From positions 3,100,501 to 3,164,500 of the forward strand of contig NZ_WYDQ01000001.1 of NCBI RefSeq assembly GCF_024105635.1: 64,000 bases of DNA, read 5' to 3'. The first letter of the stretch is position 1. Each line of letters opens with the position of its first letter. The position numbers were made by a program, and so were the translations under genes. The notes below the pieces were generated by a model that saw nothing but the letters and a program-made list of their open reading frames with translations, ran no database searches and was not told where the DNA came from. Positions 35,533 through 43,239 of the stretch are shown piece after piece. The DNA comes from Oceanicola sp. 502str15 (GTDB lineage: Bacteria; Pseudomonadota; Alphaproteobacteria; Rhodobacterales; Rhodobacteraceae).

Positions 35533-37419
35533 GTGAAAACCTCCATCGCCACTGTCTCGATCTCCGGCAATCTGCGCGAGAAGCTGGAAGCCATTGCCGC
35601 AGCCGGTTTCGACGGAATCGAGATTTTCGAGCAGGACTTCATCGCTGACGAGGGCAGCCCGCGCGACGTGGGCCGGATGGTGCGCGACCACGGGCTGGAG
35701 ATCGTGCTGTTTCAGCCTTTCCGCGACTTTGAGGGGCTGCCCGAGCCGTATCGGGCCAAGGCCTTCGACCGGGCCGAGCGCAAGTTTGACGTGATGCAGG
35801 AACTGGGCACCGACCTCGTGCTGTTCTGCTCCTCCAGCCACCCCGAGGCGCTGGGCGGGATAGACCGTGCGGCCGCGGATTTCGTCGAGTTGGGGGAGCG
35901 GGCGGCGGCGCGGGGCATCCGGGTTGGCTACGAAGCCCTGGCCTGGGGCCGCCATGTAAATGACCATCGCGATGCATGGGAGATCGTCCGCCGCGCCGAC
36001 CACCCCAACATCGGCCTCATCCTCGACAGCTTTCACACCCTCGGCCGCAAGCTTTCGCCGGAGAGTATCCGCGCAATCCCGGGCGACCGGATCTTCTTTG
36101 TACAGCTCGCCGATGCGCCTGCCATCGAGATGGATCTGCTCTACTGGTCCCGCCATTTTCGCAACATGCCCGGCGAGGGCGATCTTGCCGTGACCGATTT
36201 CATGCGGGCGGTGGCAGCCACGGGCTATTCAGGCCCGATCAGCCTTGAGATCTTCAACGACCAGTTTCGCGGCGGCAACACCAAGGCCATCGCCCGTGAC
36301 GGCTACCGCTCGCTCATGGCCCTTGCCGATGAAACCCGCCGGGTCGAGCCCGAGCTGGCGATTGATCTCCCGGCATTCCCCCCGCCGATCCGCACCGAGG
36401 GCGTGGGTTTCATCGAGTTCGCAACGCGCGGTGACGAGGCCCGAGAACTGGCCAAGCTACTTTCCACCCTCGGGTTCAGCCACGCCGCGCAACACCGCAA
36501 CAAGGCGGTGTCTCTCTGGCAGCAGGGCGATGTCCGGATCGTGCTGAACGAAGAGACCGAAGGCTACGCGGCCTCCGCCTGGGCGGCGCGCGGCACCACC
36601 GTCTGCGACATCGGCCTGCAGGTCGCCTCCGCCGCCGACACCATCGCCCGCGCAACGGCGCTCGGGGCCGAAACCTTTTCGCAACCAATCGGACCTGGTG
36701 AGCTGGAGATTCCCGCAATCCGCGGCCTTTCCGGCAGCCTGCTGCACTTTCTCGATGAAGGCAGCGGGTTGGAAAAGGTCTGGGACGTGGAATTCGAAGC
36801 CCTCGAACCGCAGGGCGCAGGGGCCGGGCTGACCAAGATCGACCATCTCGCTCAGACCATGAGCTACGACAACATGTTGAGCTGGACCCTGTTTTACGGA
36901 ACGCTCTTCGACATGCACAAAAGCCCGATGGTCGACGTGATCGACCCCGACGGCCTTGTGCGGAGCCAGGCCGTCACCGCCCCCGACGGCTCGCTTCGGA
37001 TTACCCTTAACGGCGCCGATAGCCACCGCACGCTCGCCGGGCGCTTCCTGTCAGATACCTTCGGCGCTCCGCTTCAGCACATGGCGCTGGCGACGGATGA
37101 CATCTTTTCCACCGCGGAAGCCCTGAGCGCACAAGGTTTCGAATCCCTGCCGATGCCGGCCAACTACTACGCCGACCTGTCGACCCGGTTCACGCTGAAC
37201 CCCGGGATGCTCGACCGGCTGAAGGCGGCGAATATCCTCTACGACGCGGATGACTCGGGGGAGTTCTTCCAGCTCTACAGCCGGGCTTTCGCGGGCGGGC
37301 TGTTTTTCGAGATCCTGCAACGCAAGGATGGATATGCCGGCTATGGTGCCCCCAACGCGCCGTTCCGCATTGCAGCCCAAAAACGACTGACCCGGGCCAA
37401 GGGTATCCCCAGCGGTTGA
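35533..37419 (+). CDS. quiC: 3-dehydroshikimate dehydratase, two-domain QuiC type
   Basis: Converts 3-dehydroshikimate to protocatechuate. The 628-residue protein has an N-terminal TIM barrel (about 1-290) whose expected metal ligands are all present: Glu134 (GYEALAWG), Asp165 (ILDSFHTLG), Gln191 (FVQLADAP) and Glu239 (SLEIFND). The C-terminal part is a 4-hydroxyphenylpyruvate-dioxygenase-like VOC domain (KIDHLAQTM, LQHMALATDD, FFEILQR). GTG 35533 is the start; the ribosome binding site is weak. No other quinate or protocatechuate gene is nearby, and it follows the ligase-type operon after 61 bp. Confidence 0.9.
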   Translation: MKTSIATVSISGNLREKLEAIAAAGFDGIEIFEQDFIADEGSPRDVGRMVRDHGLEIVLFQPFRDFEGLPEPYRAKAFDRAERKFDVMQELGTDLVLFCSSSHPEALGGIDRAAADFVELGERAAARGIRVGYEALAWGRHVNDHRDAWEIVRRADHPNIGLILDSFHTLGRKLSPESIRAIPGDRIFFVQLADAPAIEMDLLYWSRHFRNMPGEGDLAVTDFMRAVAATGYSGPISLEIFNDQFRGGNTKAIARDGYRSLMALADETRRVEPELAIDLPAFPPPIRTEGVGFIEFATRGDEARELAKLLSTLGFSHAAQHRNKAVSLWQQGDVRIVLNEETEGYAASAWAARGTTVCDIGLQVASAADTIARATALGAETFSQPIGPGELEIPAIRGLSGSLLHFLDEGSGLEKVWDVEFEALEPQGAGAGLTKIDHLAQTMSYDNMLSWTLFYGTLFDMHKSPMVDVIDPDGLVRSQAVTAPDGSLRITLNGADSHRTLAGRFLSDTFGAPLQHMALATDDIFSTAEALSAQGFESLPMPANYYADLSTRFTLNPGMLDRLKAANILYDADDSGEFFQLYSRAFAGGLFFEILQRKDGYAGYGAPNAPFRIAAQKRLTRAKGIPSG

Positions 37420-37443
37420 GTTCGCAGGTTTAGACGCGCGCGA

Positions 37444-37472
37444 ATTGCCCTTCATGCGCAATTCAGGGCAAT
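37444..37472. terminator. Stem-loop between convergent quiC and chrR
   Basis: Perfect 8-bp arms ATTGCCCT (37444-37451) and AGGGCAAT (37465-37472) around a 13-nt loop, in the 76-bp gap between two converging genes. Probable bidirectional terminator. Confidence 0.55.
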
Positions 37473-37495
37473 CACCGAGACTGATCGGCAGCGCC

Positions 37496-38134
37496 TCAGA
37501 TCCGGAAGAGACGCTGCAGGAGCCGGGGCACGAGGGCCGAGAACCGCAGCGGCGCATCCGTCGCTGCAAGGCAGATGCAGGTCTCCCCGGCATCAGCAAC
37601 CGGCGTGTGCTCCAGCTCTTCGTCCGCAACCTCGAGGTCACCCACACCGAAACGCCCGGTTTCGTCGCTGAAACTGCCCTGAAGCACGAGCGTCAGCTCC
37701 ATGCCCCTATGGCCGTGATCGGGCACCGCCTGTCCCGGCGGGATCGACAGCAGGCGGACCGAGCCGGACCTGCTCTCGCTCACGATGCACTGGCGGATGC
37801 CCTTGCCGAGCGTAGACCACTTGGGCGGCTTGCCGCCCAGCGCCTCGACAACGGGGCCGGGCAGCGGGCCGAGGCGTCGCGGGCGGGCAGGTGCAGGGTC
37901 TGGCAGCTCGATCAGCGCCAGAACATCGGCCTTGAGACCATCCGAGATCGGAGCGGATTGCCCGGCATCCAGCACCACGCCGCCCAGCGCCTGATGCGCC
38001 TCGTAGGCGGCACGGCATTCCAGGCAGAGCGAGACATGCGTGGCCACCACCAGCGCATAGGGGTGCGGCAGGCTGCCCGCGGCGTAGGCCGCCAGCAGGG
38101 CGTCGGGGGTGTGATGAGTTATGGTGTCCTTCAT
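37496..38134 (-). CDS. chrR: ChrR-type zinc/cupin anti-sigma factor
   Basis: A 212-residue cytoplasmic anti-sigma factor. The N-terminal zinc anti-sigma domain has His8, His33, Cys37 and Cys40 (HVSLCLEC), matching the ChrR ligand pattern. The C-terminal cupin (IPPGQAVPDHGHRGMELTLVLQG, and EELEHTPVAD) carries the second metal site. In Rhodobacter sphaeroides ChrR holds RpoE inactive until singlet oxygen appears, and the cupin is needed for release. It is the second gene of the rpoE-chrR pair, 1 bp after the rpoE stop. Confidence 0.95.
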   Translation of the reverse strand: MKDTITHHTPDALLAAYAAGSLPHPYALVVATHVSLCLECRAAYEAHQALGGVVLDAGQSAPISDGLKADVLALIELPDPAPARPRRLGPLPGPVVEALGGKPPKWSTLGKGIRQCIVSESRSGSVRLLSIPPGQAVPDHGHRGMELTLVLQGSFSDETGRFGVGDLEVADEELEHTPVADAGETCICLAATDAPLRFSALVPRLLQRLFRI

Positions 38135-38135
38135 C

Positions 38136-38756
38136 TCAACGGATGCCTTTCAATTCATGGCGCAACCGTTCAAGGCCCAGCCGGATGCGGGACTTGATGG
38201 TGCCAAGCGGAAGGCCGGTCTGCTCGCTGATCTCCTGATGGGTCAGATCGCCCATATAGGCCTTCTCGATAATCTCGCGCTGCGCGGGCTTCAGCCGCCC
38301 CAGCGCCTCCTTCAGCGCCCCGGCTTCCTGCTCCACCGCCAGCATGGCGCTGCCATCGGGCTCCGGCGCGGGCGCGATATCTTCAGGCAGGGGGCGACCC
38401 TCGCGGCGGATCACGTCGATCTGCCTGTTGCGGGCGATCTGGTAGATCCAGGCCGAGACCGGCGCGCGGGATGGGTCGTAGAGCCCCGCCTTGTGCCAGA
38501 CCGTCAGCATCACCTCCTGCACGATCTCTTCGGCCTGCGCCGGAGAGGTTCCGCTGCGGATGATGAAGCCTTTCAGCTTGGGGGCAAAGTCGTCGAAAAG
38601 CGCAGCAAAGGCCGTCCGGTCGCGCTGGTCGCGAACGGCGATCATCCAAACGGTCTGGGCAGACGGGTTCGGAGCGGGCGAAGTCACCTCTGGCCTTTCC
38701 TTGAGCAACATCCGAACCGGGTGCCGGCCCGCCGTGGCGCTGGTGTGCGTTTCCAT
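38136..38756 (-). CDS. rpoE: ECF sigma factor of the RpoE/ChrR (ECF11) type
   Basis: A sigma-70-family ECF factor of about 206 residues, expected to direct the singlet-oxygen and peroxide response. Region 2 is clear (FDDFAPKLKGFIIRSGTSPAQ followed by VMLTVWHKAGLYD), and region 4 is at the C terminus (LTHQEISEQTGLPLGTIKSR). Two ATGs, 38762 and 38756, are close together; 38756 fits the AGGGAG 8 bp upstream. If the promoter at 38768-38796 is used, its start point would fall near 38761, so the first ATG may not be in the transcript. The open frame further upstream runs through the promoter and is not coding. Confidence 0.93.
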   Translation of the reverse strand: METHTSATAGRHPVRMLLKERPEVTSPAPNPSAQTVWMIAVRDQRDRTAFAALFDDFAPKLKGFIIRSGTSPAQAEEIVQEVMLTVWHKAGLYDPSRAPVSAWIYQIARNRQIDVIRREGRPLPEDIAPAPEPDGSAMLAVEQEAGALKEALGRLKPAQREIIEKAYMGDLTHQEISEQTGLPLGTIKSRIRLGLERLRHELKGIR

Positions 38757-38767
38757 CAACATAGCTC

Positions 38768-38796
38768 CCTTACGCAGCAGGGCGAACCCCGGATCA
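38768..38796 (-). promoter_or_regulatory. Predicted RpoE-dependent promoter of rpoE-chrR
   Basis: On the minus strand TGATCC (38796-38791), then 17 bp, then GTAAGG (38773-38768). TGATCC is the known -35 hexamer of the R. sphaeroides RpoE regulon. The -10 overlaps the Shine-Dalgarno-like AGGGAG before rpoE. Implies autoregulation. Confidence 0.75.
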
Positions 38797-38801
38797 TTTT
38801 T

Positions 38802-38830
38802 TGATCCGGGGCGTTGGCTTTCTCGTAACC
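38802..38830 (+). promoter_or_regulatory. Predicted RpoE-dependent promoter of the lipid-modification operon
   Basis: TGATCC (38802-38807), 17 bp, GTAACC (38825-38830). It mirrors the rpoE promoter: the two -35 elements face away from each other within the palindrome GGATCA-TTTTT-TGATCC. The transcript start would be near 38837, 23 bp before the ATG at 38860. Confidence 0.75.
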
Positions 38831-38859
38831 CCCTTGATCGAAACCGAAACGAGGCCCCG

Positions 38860-40134
38860 ATGTCACTCGACGCCCTTCCTTCGCGCCCGCAGCGCATCGC
38901 CATTGTCGGCGGCGGCATCTCGGGGCTGGCCTCGGCCCATCTGCTTGCGCCGCAGCACGCGGTCACCCTCTACGAGGCCGCGCCTCGACTGGGTGGACAT
39001 GCGCGCACAGTGCTCGCCGGGCGACAGGGCGATCAGCCGGTCGACACCGGCTTCATCGTGTTCAACTACGCCAATTACCCGCACCTGACCCGGCTGTTTC
39101 AGGAGCTCGACGTGCCGGTGACCCGGAGCGACATGAGCTTTGGCGCCTCCATCGACGATGGGCGCATTGAATATGCCCTGCGCAGCCTCTCCGCCCTCAC
39201 CGCGCAAAAGCGCAACCTCGCCCGGCCGGGCTTTTACCGCATGGTGCGCGACATCCTGCGCTTCAACGCACGTGCCGAGGCGCTGGCGGAAGACAGCACC
39301 ACCATCGGCGAACTGATGGACGAGATGCAGCTGGGTGCGTGGTTTCAGAACTATTACCTCGTGCCGCTCTGCGGCGCGATCTGGTCAACCCCGCCCGACC
39401 AGATCCGCGCTTTTCCGGCCCGCGCCATCCTGCAATTCTTCCGCAACCACGCGCTGCTCAGCCGCGGCGGGCAGCACCAATGGTGGACGGTGAAGGGCGG
39501 GAGCATCGAATATGTCCGCCGCCTTGAGCACTCCCTGCGCGGGCGCGGCGTGGCGCTGCGAACCAACTGCCCGGTGGATGCCATCGAGCGCGACGGCGAG
39601 AGCTGCATCGTGCGCGCGGGCGGTACTGCCGAGAGTTTCGACCATGTCATCCTTGCCTGCCACGCCGATCAGGCTCTGCGCCTTCTTGCCCGTCCTACCG
39701 CTGCGGAGGAAGCTGCCCTTTCCGCCGTGCGCTTTCAGGACAACCGCATGGTCCTGCACCGCGATACGGCACAGATGCCGCGTCGCCGCGCCTGCTGGTC
39801 AAGCTGGGTTTATACCGCCGACACCCGCAACCCCGCGCCCGCCGTGGGCGTGACCTATTGGATGAACCGTCTTCAGGACATCCCCGAGGCCGATCCGCTC
39901 TTTGTTACGCTCAACCCGGCCCGCGAGGTGCCCCAGGAGCTGACCTATGACGAAACCACCTTCCGCCATCCGATCTTCGACGCGCCCGCGCTTCAGGCGC
40001 AGGAGTGGTTGCGCGGAATGAACGGTCGGAACAACACGTGGTTTGCCGGGGCATGGACCCGCCACGGATTCCATGAAGACGGATTTGCCAGCGCGGCCCG
40101 GATTGCCCGCCAGTTGGAGCTGCAACCGGCATGA
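38860..40134 (+). CDS. FAD-dependent amine-oxidase-type oxidoreductase (COG2907)
   Basis: A 424-residue flavoprotein. The FAD-binding Rossmann motif IAIVGGGISGLASA lies at about residues 13-26, followed by the second conserved stretch YEAAPRLGGHARTV. A C-terminal FAD contact (TWFAGAWTRHGFHEDG) closes the domain. The family is always found with DUF1365 and a CFA-synthase-like methyltransferase, as here, and is thought to act on fatty acyl chains of phospholipids. GAGG precedes the chosen ATG. First gene under the predicted RpoE promoter; its stop overlaps the next ATG by 4 bp. Confidence 0.9.
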   Translation: MSLDALPSRPQRIAIVGGGISGLASAHLLAPQHAVTLYEAAPRLGGHARTVLAGRQGDQPVDTGFIVFNYANYPHLTRLFQELDVPVTRSDMSFGASIDDGRIEYALRSLSALTAQKRNLARPGFYRMVRDILRFNARAEALAEDSTTIGELMDEMQLGAWFQNYYLVPLCGAIWSTPPDQIRAFPARAILQFFRNHALLSRGGQHQWWTVKGGSIEYVRRLEHSLRGRGVALRTNCPVDAIERDGESCIVRAGGTAESFDHVILACHADQALRLLARPTAAEEAALSAVRFQDNRMVLHRDTAQMPRRRACWSSWVYTADTRNPAPAVGVTYWMNRLQDIPEADPLFVTLNPAREVPQELTYDETTFRHPIFDAPALQAQEWLRGMNGRNNTWFAGAWTRHGFHEDGFASAARIARQLELQPA

Positions 40135-40910
40135 GCGCGCCGCAGCCCCACGCCCCCGAGCACCTGAAGGGCACCACCACCCACAGCCGGCGTGGCGCCA
40201 CACGCCACGGATTTCGGTACGGGGTGGATTACGTGCTGATCGACCCCGAGCACGGCGCGCCCGGCCCCCGACTTTTTTCTCGCGGGCGCTTCAACCTCGC
40301 TTCCGTGCATGACACCGACCACGGCGGACCGCTTAAGGAGGGTAAGGGCGCGGTCTGGGCACGCGAGGTTTTGGAGCTTCATGGCCTCACAGGGACCCGC
40401 CTGCTGCTGCTCACCCAGCCGCGCTTTCTGGGCTATAGCTTCAACCCGGTCAGCTTCTGGCTGGCGCTGGAGGGCGAGGCGCTGCGGGCGGTCATCGCCG
40501 AGGTTTCCACCCCCTTCGGCGATCGCCACTCCTACCTCTGCCACCTGCCCGGCTTCGCGCCGATCACCCCCGACGCGGTGATCACCGCCCCCAAGGCGCT
40601 GCATGTCTCGCCGTTTCAGGATGTGGCCGGGCTCTACGAGTTTCGCTTCGATCTCGCGCCCGACCGGCTCGCCTTCACCATCCTGCACCGCAACGGCGCC
40701 GAGGGGGTGGCCGCCGCGCTTTTCGGGCGCCGCGCCCCGCTCACCAGCGCCCGCCTGCTCGGGGCCGCGCTGCGCCGCCCCTTCGGCGCCCTGCGCACCA
40801 TGACCCTGATCCACTGGCAGGCCCTGCGGCTGCGTCTCAAGGGCGCCCGCTACCGTGCCCGCCCCGCGCCGCCCCCTGCTGCGGTAACATCCTCCGAGGT
40901 ATCCCGATGA
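40131..40910 (+). CDS. DUF1365 family protein
   Basis: A 259-residue protein of COG3496/DUF1365. Typical features are YGVDYVLID near residue 30, the LLTQPRFLGYSFNPVSFWLA stretch, EVSTPFGDRHSYLCHLPG and KALHVSPFQDVAGLYEF. The function is not settled, but the gene is a fixed partner of the COG2907 oxidoreductase and a CFA-type methyltransferase and belongs to the sigma-E regulon in R. sphaeroides. It overlaps both neighbours by 4 bp. Confidence 0.9.
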   Translation: MSAPQPHAPEHLKGTTTHSRRGATRHGFRYGVDYVLIDPEHGAPGPRLFSRGRFNLASVHDTDHGGPLKEGKGAVWAREVLELHGLTGTRLLLLTQPRFLGYSFNPVSFWLALEGEALRAVIAEVSTPFGDRHSYLCHLPGFAPITPDAVITAPKALHVSPFQDVAGLYEFRFDLAPDRLAFTILHRNGAEGVAAALFGRRAPLTSARLLGAALRRPFGALRTMTLIHWQALRLRLKGARYRARPAPPPAAVTSSEVSR

Positions 40911-42064
40911 GCTTTCTGACCACCCGCGCCCGCCGCGAGTTTATTGACAGTTGCGCCCGCATCACTTGCGGCAGCCTGCGCCTGCGCACCCCCGAGGGCG
41001 AGGTCCATGACTTCGGCTCCGGCGCCCCCGCCGCCGAAATGGATATTCACGACTGGTCGATCGTCACCTCGCTGGCCGCGCGGGGCGACATCGGCCTTGG
41101 CGAGAGCTATGTCGAATGCCTCTGGGACACCCCCTCGATCGAAACCCTCGCCGAGCTGGCCCTGCGCAACTTCCACGAGTTCCAGGGTCATGCCCACGCC
41201 GGGTTCTGGAACCGGCTGAAGTTCCGCGTGACCGACCGCCTCCTGCGCGCCAACTCCCGGCGCGGGGCCTCGCGCAACATCCGGGCGCATTACGATGTGG
41301 GCAACGAGTTTTACCAGCTCTGGCTCGACGAAGGCATGACCTATTCCTCCGCCCTCTACGCCCCCGGCGACGATGACCTCACCCGCGCCCAGAACCGCAA
41401 GTATGACCGCATCCTCGACCGGGTGCGCGATGCCGAGAGCCTGCTCGAAATCGGCTGCGGCTGGGGTGGCTTCGCCGAGCGCGCGGCAGGCCGGGGCCAG
41501 CACGTCACCGGCGTCACCATCTCGCCCAGCCAGAAGGGCTATGCCGACGCCCGCCTCGACGGGCGCGCCGAAATCCGCCTTCAGGATTACCGCGCGGTGC
41601 AGGGCAAATACGCCAGCATCGTGTCGATCGAGATGATCGAGGCCGTCGGCCAGCGCTACTGGCCCACCTATTTTGCCACCCTCAAGGCGCGTCTGGCCGA
41701 GGGCGGGCGCGCCGTGCTTCAGGCCATCACCGTGCCCGACGAGAACTTCGACCATTACGCCGGGCGCTCCGATTACATCCGCCATTATACCTTTCCCGGC
41801 GGGATGCTGCTGAGCGATTCCCGCATCGCCCGCGAGGCCGAACGCGCCGGGCTGCGGGTGACAGACAACCACGCCTTCGGCCTCGATTACGGCCGCACCT
41901 GCCGCGCCTGGAACGACCGGCTGGAGGCGGTGGCAGGCAAGGTTCGGGCGCTGGGCTATGACGAGCGTTTCCTGCGCAACTGGCGCTACTACCTCGGCAC
42001 CTGCACGGCGGCCTTTGCCACCGGGCGCTGCGATGTGGTGCAGGTCGAGCTGGCCCATGTCTGA
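40907..42064 (+). CDS. Cyclopropane-fatty-acyl-phospholipid-synthase-like methyltransferase
   Basis: A 385-residue SAM-dependent enzyme that modifies unsaturated acyl chains of membrane phospholipids. The pattern ESYVECLWDTPSIETL, HYDVGNEFYQLWLDEGMTYSS, the SAM-binding LLEIGCGWGGFAE and the late YIRHYTFPGGMLLS are family hallmarks. It could make cyclopropane rings or add a methyl group to a double bond; sequence alone does not decide. Third gene of the RpoE-linked operon, overlapping DUF1365 by 4 bp and the SDR gene by 8 bp. Confidence 0.92.
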   Translation: MSFLTTRARREFIDSCARITCGSLRLRTPEGEVHDFGSGAPAAEMDIHDWSIVTSLAARGDIGLGESYVECLWDTPSIETLAELALRNFHEFQGHAHAGFWNRLKFRVTDRLLRANSRRGASRNIRAHYDVGNEFYQLWLDEGMTYSSALYAPGDDDLTRAQNRKYDRILDRVRDAESLLEIGCGWGGFAERAAGRGQHVTGVTISPSQKGYADARLDGRAEIRLQDYRAVQGKYASIVSIEMIEAVGQRYWPTYFATLKARLAEGGRAVLQAITVPDENFDHYAGRSDYIRHYTFPGGMLLSDSRIAREAERAGLRVTDNHAFGLDYGRTCRAWNDRLEAVAGKVRALGYDERFLRNWRYYLGTCTAAFATGRCDVVQVELAHV

Positions 42065-42794
42065 GCCGCAACTCATCTGGATCATCGGCGCCAGCGACGG
42101 AATCGGTGCGGCGCTGGCCCGGCACTACGCGGCAGAGGGCGCCCGGCTGATCCTCTCCGCCCGCTCCGAAGACAAGCTCTCGGCGCTGGCCGCAAGCCTT
42201 GGCGGCCACCATGAGGTGGTGACACTCGACGTGGCCGACCGCGCCTCGGTGGAGCAGGCCACCACCCGGATCGCCGCCCTCGGCCCGCTCGACAGGATCA
42301 TCCACCTCGCCGCGCTCTACGATCCGGGCCGCGTGGCCGAGCTCGACCCGGAGAAGGCCGCACAGATCGTCACCGTGAACCTCACCGGCAGTTTCCACAT
42401 CGCCCAGCTCGCCCCGCCGCTGCTGCGCAGGGGAGGGCAGCTTGCGCTCTGCGGCTCCGTGGCGGGCTACGTCGGGCTGCCCAAGGGGCAGATCTACTCG
42501 GCCAGCAAGGCCGGGGTGATCAACCTAGCCCAGTCGCTGCGCGCCGAACTCTCCCCCGGCGTCGATGTGCGCCTGATCAGCCCCGGTTTCGTCGACACCC
42601 GGCTGACCCAGCAGAACGACTTCAAGATGCCCGCCATCACCACCCCCGAGAAAGCCGCCCTTGCCATTGCCCATGGGCTCGAACGGCGGCGCTTCGAGGT
42701 GCATTTTCCGCGCCGCTTCACCTATGCGCTCAAACTCCTCTCCGCCCTGCCCTACTGGGCGGCGCTCCCCCTGACCGGAAGGCTGGGCCAATGA
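42057..42794 (+). CDS. Short-chain dehydrogenase/reductase in the lipid operon
   Basis: A 245-residue classical SDR with IIGASDGIGAALA at about residues 8-20 for cofactor binding, a serine in the LCGSVAGY stretch and the YSASK catalytic motif. ATG 42057 lies inside the end of the methyltransferase gene (8-bp overlap, ATGTCTGA). The substrate is unknown; an SDR occupies the same place in the R. sphaeroides sigma-E regulon cluster as far as I recall. Confidence 0.9.
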   Translation: MSEPQLIWIIGASDGIGAALARHYAAEGARLILSARSEDKLSALAASLGGHHEVVTLDVADRASVEQATTRIAALGPLDRIIHLAALYDPGRVAELDPEKAAQIVTVNLTGSFHIAQLAPPLLRRGGQLALCGSVAGYVGLPKGQIYSASKAGVINLAQSLRAELSPGVDVRLISPGFVDTRLTQQNDFKMPAITTPEKAALAIAHGLERRRFEVHFPRRFTYALKLLSALPYWAALPLTGRLGQ

Positions 42795-43195
42795 AGATAC
42801 TCGCCCTCTACGCCATCACCGCCACCGTCTTTCTTGCCGGTGACGCCCTTGGCCTCAAGTTCCTGATCAAGCCAGTGTTCGACCGCCACGTTGGCCACCT
42901 TCTGGCCTCGCCGCTGCGGCTCGGACCGGCGGCGGCCTTCTACCTTGCCTATGTCGCGGGGGTGCTGTGGTTCGTTTCGCTCCCGGCGATGCGGACGGGC
43001 GATCCGATGGCCGCGCTCATCAATGGGGCGCTTATCGGGCTGCTGGCCTATGGTACCTACGAGTTCACCAATTATGCGACGCTCCGCGACTGGTCGGTGC
43101 AGCAGGTTGTGGCCGACACGCTGTGGGGCGGCTTCCTCACCGGGGTTTCGGCCTGGGCCGGTGTCGCGTTGGTTGGGCTTATCTGGCGGACCTGA
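42791..43195 (+). CDS. DUF2177 membrane protein
   Basis: A 134-residue protein with four hydrophobic helices. The opening (TATVFLAGDALGLKFL), the AALINGALIGLLAYGTYEFTNYATL stretch and the final DTLWGG are typical of DUF2177. Function unknown. It closes the operon, overlapping the SDR stop by 4 bp, which suggests a role in the same membrane-lipid modification. Confidence 0.9.
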   Translation: MKILALYAITATVFLAGDALGLKFLIKPVFDRHVGHLLASPLRLGPAAAFYLAYVAGVLWFVSLPAMRTGDPMAALINGALIGLLAYGTYEFTNYATLRDWSVQQVVADTLWGGFLTGVSAWAGVALVGLIWRT

Positions 43196-43239
43196 GCGCC
43201 GTTTGGTGCGGTTGTGCCTTCCGGCCATCTGAGGGACGG

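Noticed and set aside
38136..38966. Long N-terminal extension of RpoE to 38966
   Set aside because: The extra 70 codons run through the divergent promoters and into the opposite gene, and do not resemble any sigma-factor region.
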